A stretch of 32,544 nt of DNA. It comes from a virus. The DNA is taken from the IMG/VR virus record IMGVR_UViG_3300000101_005561, positions 1,656 to 34,199 of that record, one strand, 5' to 3'. Shown here piece by piece: positions 1 through 8,634 of this stretch. The notes beneath the pieces are model-generated. The model was given only the letters and a program-made list of their open reading frames with translations. It was not told where the DNA came from and made no database searches. Position 1 is the stretch's first letter; every line of letters starts with the position of its first letter. A program made the position numbers and the translations under genes.

Positions 1-479
1 TAATACTCAATTGCTCTTTTAGGTGCAGGCACGTTTTCAATTTGTCCATTCTCAACCATATAGAGGTATTCTGTGTAAGACTTAACTGCTTCACGTTCAA
101 AATAAAAAATCATTTTGTGTGCGGTTTTAGGAAAAAATACATAAAGAAAAAAATAAAAGACCCAAAAAGTTGCCTGTGAAAAAATAACTAACCATCTTTC
201 AAAGAAATTAGGTCTAGCTATTTCTATAAAAAACATTAAATGTTGTCTTTCATTTTCGGCTTCTGCAATTAATTCTCTAATCATAGGTCCATGGCCAGTT
301 TCCATTTTTCTTAAACTTCTCAAATGAATCCACATTCCTGCAACAATACCAGGAACTCCAGCTACAGTTTCTAGAACTACAGCTCTATGACCATATCTCT
401 TAGCAAAAAAAGTGTCTGCCAAAAATCTAAAAAACTTTGTCATTGATTTAGCAAACCAATCTGATATTTTTCTTTTCAT
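1..479 (-). CDS. aox: Alternative oxidase (AOX), partial, C-terminus beyond window edge
   Basis: This is the N-terminal 159 residues of a di-iron quinol oxidase, which would oxidise ubiquinol and reduce oxygen to water without pumping protons, at the host inner membrane. Visible di-iron motifs are LETVAGVPG (E37), AENERQHLM (E77, H80) and YFEREAVKSYTEYL (E128), matching the family motifs LET, NERMH and LEEEA. The third motif is altered (FEREA), but its leading Glu is kept. The fourth motif (RADExxH) would lie outside the window. A hydrophobic stretch at residues 97-117 fits membrane association. NERQH is closer to mitochondrial/proteobacterial AOX than to the NEMHH form of plastid-type PTOX known in cyanophages. 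The ATG at 479 overlaps the upstream TGA (ATGA), suggesting translational coupling. The family call is firm; whether the protein is complete and active cannot be seen. Confidence 0.88.
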   Translation of the reverse strand, partial: MKRKISDWFAKSMTKFFRFLADTFFAKRYGHRAVVLETVAGVPGIVAGMWIHLRSLRKMETGHGPMIRELIAEAENERQHLMFFIEIARPNFFERWLVIFSQATFWVFYFFLYVFFPKTAHKMIFYFEREAVKSYTEYLYMVENGQIENVPAPKRAIEY

Positions 480-1348
480 GTAGAATACTTCATTTGTATG
501 ATGTGTCGCCAAGCAGGAACTCTATCGTATTGGTGTACAATACAAAAGTCTTTACTACCATCAGATGTTTTAACAGATCCACTTTCCATAATAGGGCTTG
601 ATTCTAACAAGTGTGACTTAAATTCTTGTATCTTAGCTGGATCTGCCGTTGTACCTAATTGACAAGCCCAGCCATCTTCTGACTTAAAATATTTTGATTT
701 TTGTTTGTAGGGGGATTGTGAAACCATAAAGTTAAATGTAGATTGGTCACATATTGGTATAGGTTTACCCATGCAAGATGAAAATATATTAATCATTAGA
801 GATTTCATAGCATAACCTGTGCCAGCTAAAACACCTACATTATAGATTTCATTTTCTTTGAAAATTTCATGTACATATGGTCCATAAGTTTCAAGAAGAT
901 TTTGATTACCCCATGGTTCATTTTTATATAAAATACTTTCAGAGGAGAAAAAATAGTCATAATGATCATTATTATTAAAGTAAAAACAATGTTTCTCTTT
1001 ATACTCTTCTATCCATTTAACTGGATCTTTTTGGAATATAACGTCTTTAACATCTGTTGTAATAACCCAATCATACTCTGGTGATTTTTTTAAATAATCA
1101 TATATGTGTATAAATCTTTCAACATGAGGTGGCATTTTTGAATCATGAACTAAATTACCCTCATCATCTTTATTGAAACCTATGATTTTAAAACCAGCTT
1201 GTTCAACTTTGATAACTGTTTCTTTATCACAATTTAATAATATTAAAACTTTATCACCTTCAAATCCACTTTGATTAATTGAATTACACCAATATTGTAG
1301 TGTATTCCAATCATAATTACTAGCACATCCTATAATCAAGTTACGCAT
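476..1348 (-). CDS. Putative GT-A-type glycosyltransferase
   Basis: A 290-residue soluble protein. The N-terminus (RNLIIGCASNYDW) and the segment DWVITTDVKDVIFQ around residues 93-106 resemble nucleotide-sugar transferases in which an Asp-rich loop after a hydrophobic strand binds metal and sugar nucleotide. A later CDQSTFNFMV segment fits the acceptor half of this fold. The acceptor is unknown; host surface glycan, phage structural protein or modified DNA are all possible. The stop overlaps the AOX start by 4 bases, so the two are co-translated. ATG start; assignment rests on fold-level motifs only. Confidence 0.5.
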   Translation of the reverse strand: MRNLIIGCASNYDWNTLQYWCNSINQSGFEGDKVLILLNCDKETVIKVEQAGFKIIGFNKDDEGNLVHDSKMPPHVERFIHIYDYLKKSPEYDWVITTDVKDVIFQKDPVKWIEEYKEKHCFYFNNNDHYDYFFSSESILYKNEPWGNQNLLETYGPYVHEIFKENEIYNVGVLAGTGYAMKSLMINIFSSCMGKPIPICDQSTFNFMVSQSPYKQKSKYFKSEDGWACQLGTTADPAKIQEFKSHLLESSPIMESGSVKTSDGSKDFCIVHQYDRVPAWRHIIQMKYST

Positions 1349-1369
1349 TATTTACTCCAATTTAAGTTA

Positions 1370-2458
1370 CTATCCTTTTATATATTGTTTAAATTTAACC
1401 AGTTGTCCTGGTGTCATTCTCTTATAATTTTTTACTACTTTATCCGTGCCCTCTTCTCCAGCTCCGTATTCTTCTTCAACACTACCTTTTTTATAATATG
1501 GATTTTTTGGGTTAGCATCTTCACTTTCATCTGGCCACCAATCATTAGTGTAAGTTTTACCAGATTCATTCATCTTAATCATGTCTTTTATTCTTTTTTC
1601 ATATTCATCTTTACTAGGTTTCACCCTCTTTGCAACAACATCAAGAACATAATTAAGTGTTACTGCATTTGCTGTAAGTGAACCACATCTAGCACCAACT
1701 TGATTTTTTAGAAAGTCAATTAAAATACTTTCACTACTATTTGCCAAAGGGTCAGCTAAATCATGTGGCACTTTTAAGTCAACATAACTATACACGAAAT
1801 CATAGTGTGGTGCAGGTGATCCATGTAAGATGTATTCATCTTTTACAACTATTCTTTGAAAGCCATCTTTTGCATACCAAACAGCTCTATGATCTGTAAG
1901 TTCATCTGGTTGACCAAAAGTTTTTGTTAAATGTTTTGTGTACTTTACTGGTTCTTCATTTTTCCAGTTTTCTAATGGTGAATTTTTCATTTCGTTTACG
2001 CTCTTGTGTAGTTTAACTCCTGTAACATTATGAATCAAATCACGAAATTCTTTATGATTTTTATTTTTAATATGTGAATTCAATTTTCTTTTTTGGTTAG
2101 GTGTAGCTTTTGAATGAAACTTCACTAACTCCATAACTCCAAGATTACCAGAATATGCAGCTTCATTCATTTTCTTTGTTTTCTTTTTCATAACATTAAT
2201 AAAACTACGATACACAGCGGCTGCACCTGTTTTACCCATTACTCTAGCTCTTTGTTCCATAGCTATCGCTGCTTGAATCTTATGGGCGTGTGATCGTCCG
2301 CTTGACTTAATTTTTCGTACTGAAGCTTCTGCATCAGACTTACTTGCGAATTTGAGCCCGTGAATGGTTCCTTTCGGATCCTCGTCTGTGTAGAGGTCTG
2401 AGTGCTTTTTAGATTTTGCTGGTTGACCCGATTTTCTTGAGATTCTTGGATTACTCAT
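1370..2458 (-). CDS. Phage hypothetical protein with basic Lys/Arg/Ser-rich N-terminus
   Basis: A 362-residue protein I cannot assign a function. The first 60 residues are basic and rich in Ser/Lys (SRKSGQPAKSKKHSDLYTDE), followed by a helical segment (RSHAHKIQAAIAMEQRARVMGK, about 54-75) that recurs in marine phage hypotheticals. The C-terminal half is mixed alpha/beta and ends in an acidic linker (SVEEEYGAGEEGTDK) plus YKRMTPGQLVKFKQYIKG. The N-terminal module looks like a nucleic-acid-contacting or peptide-processed region, but that is inference. The start overlaps the stop of the upstream 98-residue gene by 4 bases, so they form a translational unit. Confidence 0.6.
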   Translation of the reverse strand: MSNPRISRKSGQPAKSKKHSDLYTDEDPKGTIHGLKFASKSDAEASVRKIKSSGRSHAHKIQAAIAMEQRARVMGKTGAAAVYRSFINVMKKKTKKMNEAAYSGNLGVMELVKFHSKATPNQKRKLNSHIKNKNHKEFRDLIHNVTGVKLHKSVNEMKNSPLENWKNEEPVKYTKHLTKTFGQPDELTDHRAVWYAKDGFQRIVVKDEYILHGSPAPHYDFVYSYVDLKVPHDLADPLANSSESILIDFLKNQVGARCGSLTANAVTLNYVLDVVAKRVKPSKDEYEKRIKDMIKMNESGKTYTNDWWPDESEDANPKNPYYKKGSVEEEYGAGEEGTDKVVKNYKRMTPGQLVKFKQYIKG

Positions 2459-2751
2459 TGACCTCTCGTTAATTTTAAAACTCTTTGCATTTGTTTTTCT
2501 AATAAATTACCACGATTGGGCCAATGGATATAGGCCTGCTCTCTGGATTTATATAGGTTAGTTAAGAAAGGCATAATTAATTGTTCTAGCTCTTTCAGCC
2601 TATCTTTGTATGATTCTACTGTTAAATCTTTTTGATAATTAGTTTTTTCTAATTCGTCTTTGACTTTTTCATATTCTGTTTCATCAACAGCAGTAAATCC
2701 AAAATCAATGTCTCCATACTCTTGTAATATTTTATCTATATCGTATGCCAT
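2455..2751 (-). CDS. Small phage hypothetical protein
   Basis: A 98-residue acidic, largely helical protein beginning MAYDIDKILQEYGDIDFGFTA and ending in a Trp/Arg-containing tail (YIHWPNRGNLLEKQMQR). The conserved-looking DFGFTAVDE and HWPNR blocks resemble small hypotheticals of T4-like marine phages. No catalytic motif is visible. The central segment could form a short coiled coil, compatible with an adaptor role. It sits between the ligase-like 409-residue gene (1-base gap) and the 362-residue gene (4-base overlap). Confidence 0.6.
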   Translation of the reverse strand: MAYDIDKILQEYGDIDFGFTAVDETEYEKVKDELEKTNYQKDLTVESYKDRLKELEQLIMPFLTNLYKSREQAYIHWPNRGNLLEKQMQRVLKLTRGQ

Positions 2752-2752
2752 T

Positions 2753-3982
2753 TTACTTGTCCCAAGTTTTTTTAGCCGTGAAATTCTGATGTGAAAATTC
2801 TAGTCGATCAACAAGTTTCAATGCACCACCAGATAGCTTATCTACGGCAACAAAACCCTCTGGATTGGTGATTCTAAATCCATCATCTGTTCTGACAAAT
2901 GTATTTGTAACTTGTCGCATCTCTTGTAACTTACGAATGATGATTGTTTTTGATTCAACAATTGAGTTCATCAAGTTAAATATTTCAATTAGTTGTCTAG
3001 CTGAACCTCTTAAAAATCTCATCACTTCATTTTTTTCTTTTTGCCTTTTCTTTTTTGTATCTTCTCTTTTAGCTTTAATTATTTCTTTGTTCAATTTATT
3101 TTCTACATATCTAATTAAGTTTACAGTATGTGTAGAGGTGTTTCTAATCTTTTGGCCTTGTCTGACCATTTGATTATTAAATATCTTTATTTCACCAAGT
3201 ATTTTATCATTAACTGATAGACGATTCAATACTAATGAGTTTATCTTCTGTAATGTTTTACCTGCTTGTGAAAGTATATTGGTTATTTGTTTTGTTTCTG
3301 CTTCTGTAAATGTTGCTGTGCCAGAGGCATTGACAAAAGAAGCATCACGAAACCAAATATCTTTTGTTGGTTTTAATCTACCAATATCAATATTAAAAGA
3401 TGGCTTCATTGTGTCTAAACTTCTACCTGAATATGAAGTATGAAAAACAATACCAAGTTGAGCTGCTTGCATAGTTTTAGCAAGTGGTGTTGATTCTGGT
3501 ACAGCGTAGACAATAGTGTTTGGTTGAAATGTGATGTATTTCTCTCCATCTATTTGTTCTTTTTTTATATCACCTTTTGTAAACATCATATCGCCTTGCA
3601 ATACACCTTTGATACCAAGTTTTGGTAAAAATGCCAAGGCTACTTTTAGTTTTTCATTTAAGCCACCACTTGGGTGATTTCTATCTATGTCTCTATCTGT
3701 ATAGTTTAATTTTGGTGCTCTGTTAAAAACAGATTTAGTACCAACAAAAAACTTACCATTCTTTGGATTGATACCTGCGAAAACAGCTGGGGCACCATCC
3801 CATTTTGTTGTGACATTTATTTTTGATGTTGAACTACCTGCAAGCATATCTCTCAATGATTGTAGAAAGTTAATTGATTCTCTGGCGCCAGTAACACCAC
3901 GATTTAAAACATTATCTTCTAAATGTTCTAAATGAAGATTTTTATCTTGTCTGGCTTCTTCTAAAAATTCTGTGAAATTCAT
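2753..3982 (-). CDS. Ligase/nucleotidyltransferase-fold-like phage protein (function unproven)
   Basis: A 409-residue protein of an uncharacterised phage family. It carries TTKWDGAPAVFAG with K60-W-D-G63, like motif I (KxDG) of covalent nucleotidyltransferases (ATP-dependent DNA/RNA ligases, capping enzymes), where the Lys takes up AMP. Candidate later motifs are FFVGTKS (78-84), GVLQGDMMF (126-134, motif III-like), NPEGFVAV (373-380, EG as in motif IV) and ALKLVDR (387-393, motif V-like). A long Lys/Arg-rich helical insert (about 190-365) separates them, which is unusual. Polynucleotide ligase or nucleotidyltransferase activity is therefore plausible but inferred. The start overlaps the stop of the upstream 363-residue gene (ATGA). 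Confidence 0.5.
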   Translation of the reverse strand: MNFTEFLEEARQDKNLHLEHLEDNVLNRGVTGARESINFLQSLRDMLAGSSTSKINVTTKWDGAPAVFAGINPKNGKFFVGTKSVFNRAPKLNYTDRDIDRNHPSGGLNEKLKVALAFLPKLGIKGVLQGDMMFTKGDIKKEQIDGEKYITFQPNTIVYAVPESTPLAKTMQAAQLGIVFHTSYSGRSLDTMKPSFNIDIGRLKPTKDIWFRDASFVNASGTATFTEAETKQITNILSQAGKTLQKINSLVLNRLSVNDKILGEIKIFNNQMVRQGQKIRNTSTHTVNLIRYVENKLNKEIIKAKREDTKKKRQKEKNEVMRFLRGSARQLIEIFNLMNSIVESKTIIIRKLQEMRQVTNTFVRTDDGFRITNPEGFVAVDKLSGGALKLVDRLEFSHQNFTAKKTWDK

Positions 3983-5070
3983 TTTTTTACACCTGCGTAT
4001 TGTAACTTTAACATAACTAGTTTACCTAGTTTACCTTTTGGACTACTTCTTCTAAAACCTGCATCACTCCTGGTTGTCATTTTAAGAGTGAGTTTTTTAT
4101 TTGCTTTATCCATTAAATCAATAAACCACTCTTGAACAGAATTTTTATTCAAATAAGCTTTAACTTTAGTAACTTTATCTATAAAATTAACTAATGGGTC
4201 GCCTTTTTCTTCAGCTTTTGCACCAACAGCTTTAACTAAAATTAAAGGTATCTCACCTTTTTGTGGAGCTTTTTGTAATCTAAATTCAGTCATAATCCAT
4301 TCTTTGGTAGTTTTTACATCTTTATTTACTATTTTTACTAATTGTTCTCTGCTTATTTTATTTTGTTCAATATATAATTCGTCAAATTTTCTAAGATTAT
4401 TTTCATATAATTTGATTAAAGATTCTTTAAGAGTATCATTCATTTTTATACTCTTACCTCTATATTCATAATAATTTTTTTCAGTAACACTTTTTGGAGC
4501 ACCAACTTTTGAGTAAACATTTTCCCAAAGTCTTTTTTTTAATTTATCTTCTGCTTTAGAATCTATTTTTTCATAGTAAGGCTGTTTTAAAGTTGTTCTA
4601 ACATATGTATTTAATAAAGGTTCAGCTGATTTTTCTGTTCCAGCTTTTAAACTAATACCACTAATTGAGCTATCTTTAAACATAAAAAAAATATCACCGG
4701 GATGATTAGATGGCACACCTTTTGGTTTAATTCTATAACCCCAAAAAACATTTTTTATTGGATTTGAGTCGTTTGTTTCATAGATATAATTTGTAATAGC
4801 AAAAGCATTATCTAATTTTTCCTTTAACAATCTAGGTTGTATTCTACTAAACGCATCTAATATAAATTTTTCAGCATTTGGTACATCACCCGGTGTGGTA
4901 AAACTTTTTTTAGATTTAGTGCTAGATAGATTTACAGTCTTAATAAATTCACCTAAATCCTCACCATTTTTCGGTTTAAACCCATTATTAAAAGCTAAAG
5001 CTGGGAATAATTCCGTAATCGTAGAATTTATTGTAGTCTGTTGACCGCCTGTTAAATATTTTGCCATCAT
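3979..5070 (-). CDS. Phage hypothetical, possible PD-(D/E)xK-like nuclease fold
   Basis: A 363-residue protein with no recognised function. The segment HPGDIFFMFKDSSISGISLKAG (residues 123-144) has a GD followed about 15 residues later by SLK on a predicted second strand. This spacing recalls PD-(D/E)xK nucleases, with Ser in place of the usual Asp/Glu; a Glu at residue 20 could be the helix-1 acid. The C-terminus (LTLKMTTRSDAGFRRSSPKG) is very basic and could bind nucleic acid. It starts ATG-ATG at 5070 with no clear Shine-Dalgarno and is translationally coupled to the downstream ligase-like gene. A structural, non-enzymatic role is equally possible. Confidence 0.5.
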   Translation of the reverse strand: MMAKYLTGGQQTTINSTITELFPALAFNNGFKPKNGEDLGEFIKTVNLSSTKSKKSFTTPGDVPNAEKFILDAFSRIQPRLLKEKLDNAFAITNYIYETNDSNPIKNVFWGYRIKPKGVPSNHPGDIFFMFKDSSISGISLKAGTEKSAEPLLNTYVRTTLKQPYYEKIDSKAEDKLKKRLWENVYSKVGAPKSVTEKNYYEYRGKSIKMNDTLKESLIKLYENNLRKFDELYIEQNKISREQLVKIVNKDVKTTKEWIMTEFRLQKAPQKGEIPLILVKAVGAKAEEKGDPLVNFIDKVTKVKAYLNKNSVQEWFIDLMDKANKKLTLKMTTRSDAGFRRSSPKGKLGKLVMLKLQYAGVKK

Positions 5071-5088
5071 GTATTTATGATAACACGA

Positions 5089-6207
5089 TTATCGAATTAT
5101 GTCAATCTCTTTATCACCTGTCCATACTTCTAAGTCTTTTCTGAGTCTTTTGTCGTTTTTAAGAGACATATATCTGCTTGAGGCCTTCTTGACCCACCAT
5201 TTAAATATATTCTCCAGATAGTGTTTATCGTGGTTATCCTTGTCTGGAATCAACTTATCTGTCTTACCAGTCACTACATCAACAAAGTTTGAGAAACCAT
5301 AATTACAAGCGTAATATCGTTTCTTTTCAGTTAAATTAAGAGCTTTATTGATTGTTTTATTATATCTTTCCAAATCCTCACCATCTAAATTAGCCTTGAT
5401 AAGAGCCTGTATTTTTGTAGATATTTTAAGTTTTCTTGATGAGGCATCTTCTGGTACTATCGGTTCACCAACAGCTTTTTCCATATAATCTCTTAAATCT
5501 TCATATGGTTTGCCGTGCATCAACGGTAAAAAATTAGAATCTGTAAGACCTTTAAATCGTAAAAATGGCTTCATGCCATCATACTGTGAACTAGACTTTG
5601 ATGAACCATACAAACTGGTCGTTTCAAATAAACAAGTATTCATACCTGGATATTTTGTATTCATTCTTTCACGAACAAAGTGTGAACAACAAATACCAGC
5701 CAATAATTTACCACCAAGGTAATTAAAACCAAATGGTTGTGATGGCACAATTGCAAAACCCATAATTGATGTTTTATTAAATGATACTGCTGTTTTAGCA
5801 TCTTGTGTAAAAACACAATCTAATAGTTGATTTCTTGGTTTCATATTAATTACAGGAGAACCAATACGAATAAAACCAAGCCACTTTTTACTATTCGTTT
5901 CTAATACACCTAATCGTAATGATTTTCCTGGAATACTTGTCATATTGGAATGAGATGAAATAATTTTAACATAAATGTCCCACATATTTTGGTTCATTTC
6001 ATGTATTTCTATATTCATATCTTCTGGGTGCATATCAAAGTTATCAAATAAATCTATTTCAGGTCCCATTCCTGGTAATCCAAAGGACATTTTTTCAACT
6101 GTACTTACTTTTTGATCACGAATATAATCTGCAATACCATCAAATTTATCAAAGTAATCTGAGAATACTTTGGCACCGTGTATAGCTTGTTCTTTAGTTA
6201 TTTTCAT
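5089..6207 (-). CDS. DruA/DUF4338-like protein, paralog 1
   Basis: A 372-residue protein homologous to the 427-residue product at 24586-25869. Shared blocks are KxWLGF/KKYLGV (108-112), PRNQLLDC vs PRDKFIGW (124-131), IVPxQPxGFNYxGGKLLA (153-170), ETTSLYG (195-201) and SQYD (207-210). The arrangement (LGxI, RDxxIGW, a Pro-rich turn then GGKLLA) resembles DUF4338, the family of the Druantia anti-phage protein DruA. Here RDxxIGW is eroded to RNQLLDC, so this copy has diverged more at that site. The family's biochemical role is not settled; occurrence among replication genes suggests DNA work, by inference. The ATG overlaps the upstream... gene order is gp41 first, with its TGA overlapping this start (ATGA). 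Confidence 0.55.
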   Translation of the reverse strand: MKITKEQAIHGAKVFSDYFDKFDGIADYIRDQKVSTVEKMSFGLPGMGPEIDLFDNFDMHPEDMNIEIHEMNQNMWDIYVKIISSHSNMTSIPGKSLRLGVLETNSKKWLGFIRIGSPVINMKPRNQLLDCVFTQDAKTAVSFNKTSIMGFAIVPSQPFGFNYLGGKLLAGICCSHFVRERMNTKYPGMNTCLFETTSLYGSSKSSSQYDGMKPFLRFKGLTDSNFLPLMHGKPYEDLRDYMEKAVGEPIVPEDASSRKLKISTKIQALIKANLDGEDLERYNKTINKALNLTEKKRYYACNYGFSNFVDVVTGKTDKLIPDKDNHDKHYLENIFKWWVKKASSRYMSLKNDKRLRKDLEVWTGDKEIDIIR

Positions 6208-7613
6208 ATTTTAAAGTCACCGAATTTGTCATCAAATCTTTTCTCATTCTTACCAAATGAATTTAGAGGTTTATCAGGACCTTTGTCATCTTGACCAGAT
6301 TCTATAATGCCATCTTGACCCGATTGTTCTACATCATATAACTTCATTTTAGCTCTATCAACACCAACGATAAACTTTTTGAAATAACTTGGATCTGCAT
6401 AACGATTCTTTTGTTGTTTCACAAGTATTTGATTGAGTTGTTCTAGTTCTTCATTTGATACAATAGAAAACATAAAGTCTGCTGTTGCAGGTAAACCAAA
6501 TGATTCTGAAACATCTTCAAGACCTGGATCTGAGTTTGTATAACCAGACCTAGTTGTTTGTGTTGCTGATACAACTGGTAACTCATACTCAACTGCAAGG
6601 CCTCTTAATTCTTCTGCAATGGCCTTTATGAATGTATATGAATTAATATTATTACCAGGTTTCATTCTTGCTGAAGTACAAATATTTAAGTAATCAACAA
6701 ATATTATATCAGGTTTGAATTGTTTTTTCAATGTTAACTCACTTAATAATGCACGAAAATGTAAAGTAGATGCAGCTGCTGTTGGATATTCTTTAATGAT
6801 TAATTGGCCTTGTGTCTTTGCTTTTAATACATTAAACTTAGCTTCGTAATCTTCTTTTGAAACTGATCTCAAATCATTCAAACTAATATTTAATAAGTTA
6901 GCATCAATTCTTTCTGCAATCTTTTCTTCAGCCATTTCCATGGTAATGTATAAAACATTATTACCTTGAGATATACAAGCTGATGCCATATGACACATAA
7001 ACAAACTTTTACCAACACCTGTACCTGCCATAATTACATTCAAGGTTTTAATTGGTAAACCACCTTTTGTAATCTTATTAAATATATCAAGATCAAAGCT
7101 CACTCTATTTTCAACTTTATGATAAAAATCAAATCTTTCACTAAAATCATTTATGTAATCATGACCAATGTGTGTATCAAAAGAAACACCAAGTGCATCA
7201 CTTAAAAGTTTTGGTATTTCACCTTTAGATTTTTTTGTATTTTTATCATCAAGAATAGAAACAGAGTTCATGATGGCATTGTAAATGGCCTTATCTTGAC
7301 AAAACTTTTCAGTTTGGTCTATAAGCCAATTCAATTCTACTTCTTCATCTTTACTCTTTTTTATTTCTTGTAGAAGCTCTATTGATTTAGAAACTTCATC
7401 TTCTGTAAGATTTTTCTTTTCTGTAAAATTAATTACAAGAACTTCATGTGTAGGAAGATTTTCATATTCATTTACAAAATCAAAAATTTCACGAAATACT
7501 TTCCTTTCTACTGACTCTGAAAAGTAATCAGGTTGTATAAAAGGTAAAACTTTTCGGGTAAACTCTTCATTGTAAACTAAGTTTTTCAGTATTGTCTGTT
7601 CTAGTCTCATCAT
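6204..7613 (-). CDS. 41: Replicative DNA helicase (gp41, DnaB-like)
   Basis: The 469-residue replicative helicase (T4 gp41 is 475) unwinds DNA ahead of the polymerase as a hexameric 5'-3' motor and recruits primase. The N-terminal helical domain spans about 1-150. The RecA-like core has Walker A AGTGVGKS (about 196-203), TMEMAEEKIAERI as in DnaB motif H1a, Walker B IIFVDYLN and ATQTTRSG downstream. The C-terminus is acidic and Gly-rich. The start is ATG-ATG at 7613/7610, inside the end of uvsX, giving a 47-base overlap. Lying directly after uvsX matches the T4 order. Confidence 0.95.
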   Translation of the reverse strand: MMRLEQTILKNLVYNEEFTRKVLPFIQPDYFSESVERKVFREIFDFVNEYENLPTHEVLVINFTEKKNLTEDEVSKSIELLQEIKKSKDEEVELNWLIDQTEKFCQDKAIYNAIMNSVSILDDKNTKKSKGEIPKLLSDALGVSFDTHIGHDYINDFSERFDFYHKVENRVSFDLDIFNKITKGGLPIKTLNVIMAGTGVGKSLFMCHMASACISQGNNVLYITMEMAEEKIAERIDANLLNISLNDLRSVSKEDYEAKFNVLKAKTQGQLIIKEYPTAAASTLHFRALLSELTLKKQFKPDIIFVDYLNICTSARMKPGNNINSYTFIKAIAEELRGLAVEYELPVVSATQTTRSGYTNSDPGLEDVSESFGLPATADFMFSIVSNEELEQLNQILVKQQKNRYADPSYFKKFIVGVDRAKMKLYDVEQSGQDGIIESGQDDKGPDKPLNSFGKNEKRFDDKFGDFKI

Positions 7614-8634
7614 TGTCTAATATATTCCCATAACCTATTTGATATTTTTCTTGTACGAATGTTTTAAACTGCTTGTCATTTAATATATCATACCAGAATT
7701 CTTTTGTTTGTGTGGCATCAAAGCGTACTTTATCACCAATTTCGCCTGTTGTTCTATCTACTTTTGCATACCAACCTGGAGAAGGTTTAGCTACATACTG
7801 ACCTTCAATTGCAATATCAAGTAATCCAGAATACTTTTGAATACCACCATTAAATGATACTGAAACTGGTATCTTAGACTTTTCTTTTACAAATCTAGAT
7901 TTTTCCACATTAATAATAAAATTATAGCCTGTAATATCTTTACCTGTTTTTTCTTGTTGTCTACCAAGAATCCAAATTGTATCGGCTGAGTAATAAGATC
8001 CTGTGCCACCACCAACAATATCTTTAGGGAACATACCAATTTCTTTGTAAGTATGATTAACAACAACTAAAGGTATATCTTTGATTGTAAGATGTGGTGT
8101 TATCATTCTAAACAGAGATTTAATACTTTTAGCTCTTGTCATATCTGCAACTGATCTACCTTCAAGTGAATCTTCAATTTCTTTTTTAGATGCAAGATTA
8201 CCAACAGAATCTAAAATAAAAATAACTTTATCTTCACTTGTAATATCACCCAATTGATTCATAATATCATGTTTCAATTCTTCAACATTTGTAACAGGTG
8301 TATGTAATACTCTTTCCATATCAACATCAAATGTTTCAAAATACTTTTGTGGAGTACCAAACTCTGAATCATAAAATATGACCACGGCATCTTTATATTT
8401 CTTTAGATATGATGATGCCATCAATAAAGCAAAGGCACTCTTAAAATGTTTTGAAGGCCCAGCTAACATAGTTAAGCCTGGAACAATGCCACCATCAAGT
8501 GAACCTGAAAGTGCAACATTAACTATCGGTACACTTGTTTGTACCATATCTTTTTTATTAAAAAATTTTGACTTTGATAATATAGCCGAATCTTTAATTG
8601 TAGTATTCTTTTTCAATCTATCTAATAAACTCAT
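7567..8634 (-). CDS. uvsX: UvsX RecA-like recombinase
   Basis: The 355-residue strand-exchange protein (T4 UvsX 391) forms filaments on ssDNA and drives recombination-dependent replication and repair. The N-terminal oligomerisation region is followed by Walker A GPSKHFKS (59-66), typical of UvsX rather than cellular RecA, an acidic YDSEFGTP strand and Walker B VIFILDSVGNL. The LVVVNHTYKEIG and GGGTGSYYSADTIW segments correspond to the L1/L2 DNA-binding region. The C-terminus is acidic (DNDETRTDNTE). The upstream membrane-protein gene stops directly before this start's frame neighbour, and gp41 begins within its last codons. Confidence 0.95.
   Translation of the reverse strand: MSLLDRLKKNTTIKDSAILSKSKFFNKKDMVQTSVPIVNVALSGSLDGGIVPGLTMLAGPSKHFKSAFALLMASSYLKKYKDAVVIFYDSEFGTPQKYFETFDVDMERVLHTPVTNVEELKHDIMNQLGDITSEDKVIFILDSVGNLASKKEIEDSLEGRSVADMTRAKSIKSLFRMITPHLTIKDIPLVVVNHTYKEIGMFPKDIVGGGTGSYYSADTIWILGRQQEKTGKDITGYNFIINVEKSRFVKEKSKIPVSVSFNGGIQKYSGLLDIAIEGQYVAKPSPGWYAKVDRTTGEIGDKVRFDATQTKEFWYDILNDKQFKTFVQEKYQIGYGNILDNDETRTDNTEKLSLQ

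Noticed and set aside
1385-1681. Plus-strand open frame of 98 codons, and other plus-strand frames throughout
   Set aside because: They are antisense to well-supported minus-strand genes, have Phe/Ile/Ser-rich compositions typical of reversed AT-rich coding DNA, and lack ribosome binding sites.
5071-5080. T4 late-promoter-like CATAAATA on the minus strand before 5070
   Set aside because: It is only about two bases from the ATG, so the transcript would begin at or after the start codon; in AT-rich DNA this octamer is a likely chance match.
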